This document shows positions 1 through 5,896 of a DNA stretch of 6,304 nt, piece after piece (positions within the stretch are counted from its first letter, which is position 1; each line of letters starts with the position of its first letter). The notes below the pieces were generated by a model that was given only the letters and a program-made list of their open reading frames with translations, had not been told where the DNA came from and did no database searches. Location: positions 1-6,304 of the forward strand of contig JAFGRF010000216.1 in assembly GCA_016935295.1 (NCBI GenBank), given 5' to 3'. The position numbers were made by a program, and so were the translations under genes. Source of the DNA: Caldifarciminota bacterium (GTDB taxonomy: Bacteria; Hydrothermota; Tepidihabitantia; Tepidihabitantales; Tepidihabitantaceae).

Positions 1-1611
1 ACCGTGCTGCACTCCGGGGCGAAGTTCGAGCACAAGGTTTACCAGATATCCGGCGGGCTGCACGGCGTCGGTGTGTCGGTGGTGAACGCACTCTCTGAGC
101 GTCTGACCGCCGAGGTCTTCCGCGACGGCAAAGCACACCGGATCGACTTCGAGCGAGGCAAACCGGCCACAGACCTCGTCGTGACCGGCAAGACGAAGAA
201 GCGCGGGACCACCATCCGCTTCAAGCCCGACAAGCAGATATTCAAGAAGGTCGAGTTCAAGACCGAGGTCATCCAGGCGCGAATGCGCGAACTCGCATAC
301 TTGAACAAGGGTCTCAAGATAAACCTGAAGGACGAGCGGACCGGCACGAGCGAAACCTTCCGCTTCGCGAACGGGCTGGCCGATTTCGTGAAGTTCCTGG
401 ACACCGGTCGTACCGCGCTGCACAAGCCAGTATTGATAGAAGAAGACCGAAACGGCATGCATGTGGACGTGGCGTTCGAGTACAACGACGGCTATGTCGA
501 GTCCATCTTCTCGTTCGCCAACACCATCAACACCCACGAGGGCGGTACGCACCTGTCCGGGTTCAAGTCGGCACTCACCCGCACACTCGGCGAGTATGCC
601 CGGAAGTCCGGAGCGCTGAAGGAGGGCATCGAGCTCGCGGGTGAGGACACGCGCGAGGGGCTCACCGCGGTCGTTTCCGTCAAGATTGGCGATCCGCAGT
701 TCGAGGGTCAGACCAAGACCAAGCTCGGCAACGGCGAGGCGAAGAGCGTGGTCGAGACCGTGCTCAACGAAAAGCTCGCTCAGTATTTCGAGGAGAATCC
801 GCGCTACGCGAACCGGATTGTCGACAAGATCCTGACCGCGGCCAAGGCGCGAATGGCGGCGCGGAAGGCGCGCGAACTCACGCGGCGGCGGTCTTTGCTC
901 GAGTCCGACAGCCTGCCCGGCAAGCTGGCGGACTGCGCCTGCGAGGACCCGACACAGAGCGAGCTCTACATCGTCGAGGGCGATTCCGCCGGCGGCTCAG
1001 CCAAGCAGGGACGGAACCGGGAATATCAGGCGGTGCTGCCGCTGCGCGGCAAGATCCTCAACGTCGAGAAGTCGAACCTGAACAAGATCCTCTCGAATAA
1101 CGAAATCCGTACGCTTATCTCTGCGGTCGGCGCGGGAATCGGCGAGGAGGACTTCGACGCCGATAAGGCGCGATACCACAAGATAGTGATCATGACCGAC
1201 GCCGATGTCGATGGTTCCCACATCCGGACGCTCTTGCTCACGTTTTTCTACCGGTTCATGCAGCCGCTCATCGAGGCAGGCTACGTCTACATCGCCCAGC
1301 CGCCGCTCTACAAGGTGAAGCAGGGCAGGACCGAGAGCTACCTGTACGGCGACGACGAGCTGGCCGCCCTCTCCAGCAAGAGCAAGGGCGGGCAGTTCGA
1401 TATCCAGCGGTACAAGGGTCTCGGCGAGATGAACCCGGAGCAGCTCTGGGAAACGACCATGAATCCGGAGAAGCGGACGCTCAAGCGCGTGGCGATGGAG
1501 GATGCGACCGAGGCCGATGCCGTGTTCCGGACACTGATGGGCGACCAGGTCGAGCCACGCCGCGAGTTCATAGAGAAGAACGCGGCGCACGTCGAGAACC
1601 TGGACGTCTAG
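1..1611 (+). CDS. gyrB: DNA gyrase subunit B (GyrB), 5' end missing
   Basis: GyrB is the ATPase subunit of gyrase (A2B2), which introduces negative supercoils into DNA in the cytoplasm. The frame is open from base 1, so the gene starts upstream; the GTG at base 4 is an internal valine. Seen in order: the ATP-lid motif GGLHGVG (52-72), the transducer segment EGGTHLSGF, the switch-lysine loop QTK (709-717), the TOPRIM motif EGDSAGG (976-996) with the catalytic Glu, the metal-binding DADVDGSH (1198-1221), and the C-terminal YKGLGEMNPEQLWETTM block. About 536 residues are present. From the family, roughly 95-100 N-terminal residues are missing, including the Bergerat Asn/Asp ATP residues. The implied total of about 630-640 aa is the short form without the large insertion of E. 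coli GyrB. The gene ends ENLDV-TAG. ParE is the alternative, but the TOPRIM and C-terminal wording is GyrB-like. No frameshift seen. Confidence 0.96.
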   Translation, partial: TVLHSGAKFEHKVYQISGGLHGVGVSVVNALSERLTAEVFRDGKAHRIDFERGKPATDLVVTGKTKKRGTTIRFKPDKQIFKKVEFKTEVIQARMRELAYLNKGLKINLKDERTGTSETFRFANGLADFVKFLDTGRTALHKPVLIEEDRNGMHVDVAFEYNDGYVESIFSFANTINTHEGGTHLSGFKSALTRTLGEYARKSGALKEGIELAGEDTREGLTAVVSVKIGDPQFEGQTKTKLGNGEAKSVVETVLNEKLAQYFEENPRYANRIVDKILTAAKARMAARKARELTRRRSLLESDSLPGKLADCACEDPTQSELYIVEGDSAGGSAKQGRNREYQAVLPLRGKILNVEKSNLNKILSNNEIRTLISAVGAGIGEEDFDADKARYHKIVIMTDADVDGSHIRTLLLTFFYRFMQPLIEAGYVYIAQPPLYKVKQGRTESYLYGDDELAALSSKSKGGQFDIQRYKGLGEMNPEQLWETTMNPEKRTLKRVAMEDATEADAVFRTLMGDQVEPRREFIEKNAAHVENLDV

Positions 1612-1612
1612 G

Positions 1613-1705
1613 CAAGTTGCCAAGTGGTCAAGTGCCCTAGTGGTCCAGTGACGGACTCGGATTCGGTCCGGCCGCATCCGTCTCACTAGATCACTTGACC
1701 ACTAG
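1613..1705. repeat. Degenerate 8-nt tandem repeats forming a large inverted repeat
   Basis: The left arm reads as five consecutive octamers of a CAAGTGGT-like unit (1613-1620, 1621-1628, 1629-1636, 1637-1644, 1645-1652). The right arm, read on the minus strand, gives three more (1705-1698, 1697-1690, 1689-1682). As a result AGTGGTCAAGTG (1623-1634) pairs perfectly with 1692-1703. After a 2x2 mismatch CTAGTG (1637-1642) pairs with 1684-1689, and ACGGA (1651-1655) can pair with TCCGT (1677-1681). The repeat occupies nearly the whole gyrB-M42 spacer. It could act as an RNA hairpin (processing, stability or termination), bind a protein, or be a dispersed genomic repeat. No family is recognised. 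Confidence 0.75.
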
Positions 1706-1720
1706 AACACCGGTTTTGAT

Positions 1721-1726
1721 AGGAGG
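1721..1726 (+). promoter_or_regulatory. Ribosome binding site of the M42 peptidase gene
   Basis: AGGAGG lies 5 nt before the ATG at 1732. It is a near-perfect anti-16S match and fixes the start. It sits about 17 nt downstream of the inverted repeat, so a hairpin there would not mask it. Confidence 0.85.
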
Positions 1727-1731
1727 ATCTG

Positions 1732-2799
1732 ATGGCTGACAGGAAGTTGTTGAAGGAACTGACCGAGGCATTCGGACCGTCAGGTTTCGAGACCGAGCCG
1801 GCGAACATCGTGGCGCGGGAACTGGCCGGGGTCGGCGAGGTCACGCGCGACGGCCTGGGGAGCGTTGTCTGTTGTGCGCAGGGCAAATCGGAGAGGCCGC
1901 GACTCATGGTATCGGCGCACACGGATGAGGTCGGCTTCATGGTCAAGTCGATAACGGCCGACGGGTATGTCCGGTTTCTCCCGGTCGGCGGCTGGTCACC
2001 GCGTGTGCTGCTCGGACAGCGCGTCATGGTGCGCACCCGCAAGGGTGATTTCCCCGGCGTCATCGGCTCGAAGCCGCCGCACGAGCTGACCGAGGAGGAG
2101 AAGAAACAGTTGCCGGATGTCGACAAGATGTTCATCGATTTCGGCAGCGTCGTCGGAGCCGACGTCAAGGCCAGGACAGGTATCCGGCTCGGGGACCCGA
2201 TGACACCCATCTCACCCTACGTCGAACTCGGCAAGAATCTGATGATGGCCAAGGCCTGGGACGACCGCGGTGGCTGCGGCATCATCATCGAAACCGCGCG
2301 GGCCCTGAAAGGAAAGAAGCACCCGAATACCGTCTTCTTCGTCGGCAGCGTGCAGGAGGAAGTCGGCCTGCGCGGGGCGCGGACCGCGGCCGAGGTTGTC
2401 CAGCCGGACGTAGCCGTCGCCCTCGACGTCTCTCTCAGCCACGAGAACCCGGACAAGGCCAACAAGGGCGTTGACGAGAGGGTGGGCAACGGCGCCGCGA
2501 TCCTCGTGCACGACCTCTCCATGATTCCCAATACACGGCTGCGTGACTGGGTAATCGGCCTGGCCGAGAGGAAGCGTATCAAGTACCACCTGACGACCGT
2601 GCGGGGCGGGTACGACACGGGCGCCATCCACATCCACCGCTCGGGCGTGCCCTCGCTGGCCATCGGCTGGCCGACCCGCTACATCCACGCCCACAGCGGT
2701 ATCGTCTCCGCCGCTGACTACGATGCGGCCGTGAAACTGCTGACCGCCATCATCGAGAACCTCGATGAGGCGGTCAGTGAGAGCCTGCGGTCTTTCTAG
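1732..2799 (+). CDS. M42-family metallo-aminopeptidase (FrvX/YsdC/TET type)
   Basis: This is a 355-aa cytoplasmic di-metal (Zn or Co) exopeptidase that removes N-terminal residues from peptides; members often form hollow dodecamers. Motifs seen: SAHTDEVGF with metal ligand His63 and Asp65, AWDDRGG (bridging Asp at 177), QEEVGLRG with catalytic Glu209 and metal ligand Glu210, ALDV with Asp232, and PTRYIHAHSG with the last metal ligand, probably His319. All five expected ligands and the general base are therefore present, and the length is normal for the family. Residues about 70-165 form the inserted PDZ-like or oligomerisation domain typical of M42. No signal peptide. The start is set by AGGAGG 5 nt upstream. 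It follows gyrB by 120 nt with no clear promoter of its own, so read-through from gyrB is possible. Some relatives are annotated as endoglucanases, which is generally considered a misnomer. Substrate preference cannot be read from the sequence. Confidence 0.93.
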   Translation: MADRKLLKELTEAFGPSGFETEPANIVARELAGVGEVTRDGLGSVVCCAQGKSERPRLMVSAHTDEVGFMVKSITADGYVRFLPVGGWSPRVLLGQRVMVRTRKGDFPGVIGSKPPHELTEEEKKQLPDVDKMFIDFGSVVGADVKARTGIRLGDPMTPISPYVELGKNLMMAKAWDDRGGCGIIIETARALKGKKHPNTVFFVGSVQEEVGLRGARTAAEVVQPDVAVALDVSLSHENPDKANKGVDERVGNGAAILVHDLSMIPNTRLRDWVIGLAERKRIKYHLTTVRGGYDTGAIHIHRSGVPSLAIGWPTRYIHAHSGIVSAADYDAAVKLLTAIIENLDEAVSESLRSF

Positions 2800-4038
2800 C
2801 TACCTCGCGTTGTAACCGCCGCCGGAACCGAAGTTGGACAGGATGGTCATGTACGGCATGATGACGGCGACGATCAGGAAAATGGCGCCGACGCCCATGA
2901 CGAGAATCATGATCGGCTCGATCATCGCGGTCAGGTTCTTGACCGCGTACTCGACCTCCGAGTCGTAGTAGTCCGAGACCTGTTTCAACATTTCATCCAG
3001 AGCACCGGATTCTTCACCGGTCGCGACCATCTGGACGATCATCACCGGGAAGACGCCGAGTTCCCGCATCGGCGCAGCCAGGCCGCGGCCGCGGCGAACC
3101 GACTCGGCCAGCTTGTCGACTGCGCCGCCGATGTAGACGTTGCCCACGGTCTTGGCGACGAGACCGAGGCTGCGCAGAATGGGAAGGCCGGTGCGGTCGA
3201 GCGTTTCGAACATGCGGGCGAACCGGGAGAGCGACATCTTGTAGATGATCGGTCCGAATATCGGGATCCGGAGCTTCAGCCGGTCCCACCACAGCCGCCC
3301 GGCTGGCGTGCGGATGAACAGGTAGAACAGCACCGCGAGACCGGCGAGCGCCAGCACGATGATGTACCAGAACTTGGACATGAAGTTCGTAAACGCGAGC
3401 AGTATCTGCGTCGGCAGCGGCATCTTGCCGCCGACCGTGGTCAGCAGCATCGTGAATTTGGGCAGCACGAAAGTCGAGAGCACGATGATGGCGATGGCGA
3501 AGCCGACCATCAGGATGATCGGGTAGCGCATGGCCGCGCCGACGTCCGAGCGCAGTTTCCGCTCGTGCTCGAGCAGCAGGACCAGCCGGTCGAGGATGTC
3601 GTCCAGCACGCCGCCCGTCTCACCGGCCCAGATGGAATTGACGTAGAGCTCGCTGAAGACGCGGGGATACTTGGACATGGCCGCCGACAGGGCGGTGCCA
3701 CCCATCAGGTCCTTGCGGATGGCATCGAGCGCCCGGGCCAGCGGCTTGGCCTTGGTCTGAGCCTGCAGGGCGCCGATGGCGGAGAGCATCGGCAGACCGG
3801 CGCGGTGCAGGGTGACGAACTGACGCGTGAAGTTGATGAGGTCGACCGCCTTGGTCCGCTCGAAGAAACGGCCAACGTCAACGCCGAAACCGGCCTGCCG
3901 TTTCTCTTCGCGGATGGTAATCGGGATGTAGCCGAAGGAGTCGAGGCGCTCGACGATGGTGTTGAGGTCGGTGCCCTCGAGGCTGCCGGATACGATCTTG
4001 CCTTCTTTGTCGCGGACTTTGTAACGGAATAGTGGCAT
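2800..4038 (-). CDS. gspF: Type II secretion / type IV pilus inner-membrane platform protein (GspF/PilC family)
   Basis: This 412-aa polytopic inner-membrane protein is the platform that couples the cytoplasmic motor ATPase to assembly of a pilus or pseudopilus. It has two T2SSF domains in tandem, about residues 69-192 and 272-394. The duplication is visible as FTRQFVTLHRAGLPMLSAI versus FARMFETLDRTGLPILRSL, and WAGETGGVLDDIL versus ATGEESGALDEML. Hydrophobic segments at about 172-197, 222-242 and 374-397 fit the usual three-helix topology. The N-terminus (MPLFRYKVRDKEGKIVSG) is the normal family start. The gene follows gspE by 17 nt, with AAGGAG at 4048-4053, 9 nt before its ATG, so the two are co-transcribed. 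Its TAG abuts the stop codon of the convergent M42 gene. PilC is an equally possible name, since no pilin or secretin gene is nearby to decide. The Gly-rich tail (GSGGGYNAR) is unremarkable. Confidence 0.94.
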   Translation of the reverse strand: MPLFRYKVRDKEGKIVSGSLEGTDLNTIVERLDSFGYIPITIREEKRQAGFGVDVGRFFERTKAVDLINFTRQFVTLHRAGLPMLSAIGALQAQTKAKPLARALDAIRKDLMGGTALSAAMSKYPRVFSELYVNSIWAGETGGVLDDILDRLVLLLEHERKLRSDVGAAMRYPIILMVGFAIAIIVLSTFVLPKFTMLLTTVGGKMPLPTQILLAFTNFMSKFWYIIVLALAGLAVLFYLFIRTPAGRLWWDRLKLRIPIFGPIIYKMSLSRFARMFETLDRTGLPILRSLGLVAKTVGNVYIGGAVDKLAESVRRGRGLAAPMRELGVFPVMIVQMVATGEESGALDEMLKQVSDYYDSEVEYAVKNLTAMIEPIMILVMGVGAIFLIVAVIMPYMTILSNFGSGGGYNAR

Positions 4039-4047
4039 TGCTCTCCG

Positions 4048-4053
4048 CTCCTT
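4048..4053 (-). promoter_or_regulatory. Ribosome binding site of gspF
   Basis: AAGGAG on the minus strand, 9 nt before the gspF ATG and 2 nt after the gspE TAA. Its closeness to the gspE stop codon suggests translational coupling by re-initiation. Confidence 0.7.
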
Positions 4054-4055
4054 AG

Positions 4056-5663
4056 TTATTCAACTTTTTCGGCTTCGTCCATCACTTCCTCGATGGTAGT
4101 GATACCGTCGACGACCTTCTGGATGCCGTCTTCCCAGAGGGTCTTCATGCCGAACTCGCGGGCCAGCGCGCGGATGGCGCTGGTCGGCGGCCGCGTGACG
4201 ATCAGCTCGCGCATGCGGTCGTTCACCTTCATAACTTCGAAGATGCCGATCCGGCCTTTGTAACCCGTGTTGCGGCACCGCTCGCAGCCTTTGCCGCGGT
4301 AGAACTTCGTGCCCGGCGGCAGCCCCAGCTCCTCGAGCATCTTGGGCGCCGGGGCGTATTCCTCTTTGCACTTCGGGCAGATCTGCCGCACCAGCCGTTG
4401 CGCGACCGTTCCTTCCATGGCGGATGCGACAAGGAACGGCTCGATGTTCATGTCGATCAGACGCGTGATGGTGCCGGGGGCGTCATTGGTGTGGATGGTC
4501 GAGAAGACGAGCTGACCGGTCAGGGCGGCGCGGATCGCGACCATCGCGGTTTCGCCGTCGCGGATTTCACCGACGAAGATCACGTCCGGGTCCTGGCGCA
4601 GGATGTGCCGGAGTCCCACCAGGTAGGTATAACCTGCTTTTTCGTTCACCTGGGACTGGCAGATCTTGTCCATGTCGTACTCGACCGGGTCCTCAATGGT
4701 GATGATGTTCTTGTCGCCGGATCGGATCTCACCGAGGATGGCGTACACGGTCGTGGACTTGCCCGAGCCGGTCGGACCGGTGATGAGCAGCACTCCGTGC
4801 GGTTTGGCAATCATTTCGCGCATCAGCGTCGCCGACTCACCGGCGAGTCCGAGCTCGTCGAGCGAGAGGAGGCGCATCCGGTCGAGGATACGCATGACCA
4901 CCGTCTCGCCGTACGTGGTCGGGAAGGTCGAGACACGGAAGTCGATCTCGCGGCCATCAACCAACGCACCGTAGCGTCCGTCCTGTGGCACGCGTTTCTC
5001 GGCGATGTTCATCCGCGACATGATCTTGATACGGGATACGACCGCGAGCTGGAGGGCTTTCTTCGGTGAGACAATGGGGTGGAGAATACCGTCGATACGG
5101 TAGCGGACCGTCAGCCCTTCGCGCGTCGGCTCGATGTGGATGTCAGACGCACGCTCGCGCACCGCGCGGATGATCATCTGGTTCACCCAGCGCACGACCG
5201 GTGCTTCGGAAGCCAGCTCCTCGAGTTTGCGCGGCTGGGCCGAGGTTTCGATCTGCGCTTCGCTTTCCTCTTCCTCCTCAGGCAGGTCGTCGAGGCTCAT
5301 CGATTCCGGTTCGTCCGGCAGGTCGGCGGTCTGGGCCGATGAATAGTACTGGTTCAGGGCTTCCTGCAGATCGAGGTCCCGGCAGACCATCGGCTCGACC
5401 TCCATACCGGTCATGCGGCGTACCTCATCTACGTTGAAGATGTCGCCCGGGTCGACGAATGCGGCCGCCAGCGTGTTGCCGGCGCGAAACAGCGGGATAA
5501 CCTGCTTTGTGCGCATGAACTGCTCCGGGAACATCTGCAGCACCTCGGAGTCGATCTTGAAGTTCGCCAGGTCCACAAAGGGTACACCGTAGCGCTGCGC
5601 AAGGGCGGCGCCGGACTCGCTGTCACTCGGTGTTGGGGATGGGTTCCGTTTGTCTTCAAGCAC
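4056..5663 (-). CDS. gspE: Secretion/pilus assembly ATPase (GspE/PilB family), GTG start
   Basis: This 535-aa cytoplasmic hexameric ATPase powers pseudopilus or pilus assembly by acting on GspF. The frame stays open to an ATG at 5930, but the start chosen is GTG at 5663. It has AGAGGAGG 5 nt upstream, a promoter at 5757-5786, and the family match begins just after it. Residues about 21-108 match the second half of the N-terminal T2SSE_N/MshEN domain (RYGVPFVDL onward). An acidic linker rich in Glu and Asp follows at about 114-137. The ATPase core has Walker A GPTGSGKST (296-304, Lys302), the Asp box IITIEDPVEY (320-329), Walker B with ILRQDPDVIFVGEIRD (354-369, catalytic Glu366) and the His box STIHTND (His391). 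A CxxC pair at 429/432 and another at 460/463 form the zinc site of GspE/PilB proteins and argue against PilT. The usual N-terminal helical part is absent. PilB remains an alternative name. Confidence 0.94.
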   Translation of the reverse strand: MLEDKRNPSPTPSDSESGAALAQRYGVPFVDLANFKIDSEVLQMFPEQFMRTKQVIPLFRAGNTLAAAFVDPGDIFNVDEVRRMTGMEVEPMVCRDLDLQEALNQYYSSAQTADLPDEPESMSLDDLPEEEEESEAQIETSAQPRKLEELASEAPVVRWVNQMIIRAVRERASDIHIEPTREGLTVRYRIDGILHPIVSPKKALQLAVVSRIKIMSRMNIAEKRVPQDGRYGALVDGREIDFRVSTFPTTYGETVVMRILDRMRLLSLDELGLAGESATLMREMIAKPHGVLLITGPTGSGKSTTVYAILGEIRSGDKNIITIEDPVEYDMDKICQSQVNEKAGYTYLVGLRHILRQDPDVIFVGEIRDGETAMVAIRAALTGQLVFSTIHTNDAPGTITRLIDMNIEPFLVASAMEGTVAQRLVRQICPKCKEEYAPAPKMLEELGLPPGTKFYRGKGCERCRNTGYKGRIGIFEVMKVNDRMRELIVTRPPTSAIRALAREFGMKTLWEDGIQKVVDGITTIEEVMDEAEKVE

Positions 5664-5668
5664 AGCTG

Positions 5669-5676
5669 CCTCCTCT
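5669..5676 (-). promoter_or_regulatory. Ribosome binding site that sets the gspE GTG start
   Basis: AGAGGAGG on the minus strand with a 5-nt spacer (CAGCT) to the GTG at 5663-5661. It is the only strong Shine-Dalgarno in the open frame upstream of the conserved domain, so it decides for GTG over the upstream ATG at 5930. Confidence 0.85.
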
Positions 5677-5703
5677 GTTACCGGTCGCGCTGCCGGCCGT
5701 ATG

Positions 5704-5730
5704 CCGACAGACACCTCGTGTGACGGTCGG
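5704..5730 (-). promoter_or_regulatory. Hairpin in the gspE 5' leader
   Basis: CCGAC (5704-5708) pairs with GTCGG (5726-5730), and the inner ACAC (5711-5714) pairs with GTGT (5718-5721) around a 3-nt loop. An asymmetric internal loop separates the two stems. It lies in the predicted leader of about 87 nt, roughly 28 nt before the Shine-Dalgarno. It may simply stabilise the mRNA. No known riboswitch is recognised. Confidence 0.4.
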
Positions 5731-5756
5731 ACGGGGATGGTCCCGCATCGGTTCCT

Positions 5757-5786
5757 ATTATACATACTCCGCTGGCTGCAGGTCAA
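5757..5786 (-). promoter_or_regulatory. Sigma-70-type promoter of the gspE-gspF operon
   Basis: On the minus strand, -35 TTGACC (5786-5781) and a perfect -10 TATAAT (5762-5757) are separated by 18 nt. Transcription would start near 5749-5753, giving a leader of about 87 nt before the gspE GTG. This placement also rules out translation from the ATG at 5930 on this transcript. Confidence 0.75.
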
Positions 5787-5804
5787 GCGAATTCGGATAC
5801 TCCG
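5764..5804. repeat. Direct repeat ATACTCCG spaced 33 bp at the gspE promoter
   Basis: ATACTCCG occurs at 5764-5771, inside the spacer of the gspE promoter, and again at 5797-5804, just upstream of the -35. The 33-bp spacing is about three helical turns, so both copies face the same side of the DNA. A shortened copy, ATACTC, lies at 5883-5888 in the divergent promoter. It may be a regulator site; chance cannot be excluded. Confidence 0.3.
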
Positions 5805-5859
5805 TGGAAGTTGTGGTTCGCGCCGAAGACACGGAAAATCGGGCTCTTGGCCAGACACG

Positions 5860-5887
5860 TTGACTTGGATTGCCTGTAGCCTATACT
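5860..5887 (+). promoter_or_regulatory. Sigma-70-type promoter of the rightward unknown gene
   Basis: -35 TTGACT (5860-5865) and -10 TATACT (5882-5887) have a 16-nt spacer. The start of transcription would fall at about 5892-5896, at or just before the ATG at 5896, implying a leaderless or nearly leaderless mRNA. Confidence 0.6.
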
Positions 5888-5896
5888 CAAAGGCTA
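5877..5896. promoter_or_regulatory. Inverted repeat straddling the -10 element and start codon
   Basis: TAGCCT (5877-5882) and AGGCTA (5891-5896) form a perfect 6-bp inverted repeat around an 8-bp centre that holds most of the TATACT -10 box. The right arm ends on the A of the ATG. The position would suit a repressor operator; no regulator family is recognised. Confidence 0.35.

Noticed and set aside
997..1686. 229-codon open frame antisense to gyrB
   Set aside because: It lies opposite conserved TOPRIM and C-terminal gyrB codons, has no recognisable domain, and is a typical high-GC shadow frame.
1623..1717. Intrinsic terminator for gyrB
   Set aside because: The stem is long but the loop is nearly 40 nt or structured, and only TTTT follows, 10 nt after the stem and next to the next gene's ribosome binding site. 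Listed as a repeat instead.
1692..1720. Possible promoter for the M42 gene using TTGACC at 1695-1700
   Set aside because: No acceptable -10 hexamer occurs 16-18 nt downstream; that position coincides with the ribosome binding site. The TTGACC is part of the octamer repeat.
4398..5069. 223-codon open frame antisense to the gspE ATPase core
   Set aside because: Shadow of a strongly conserved coding region; composition rich in Asp, His, Val and Arg as expected from the opposite strand.
5788..5795. 8-bp palindrome CGAATTCG just upstream of the gspE -35
   Set aside because: Short and isolated; expected by chance and with no second copy nearby.
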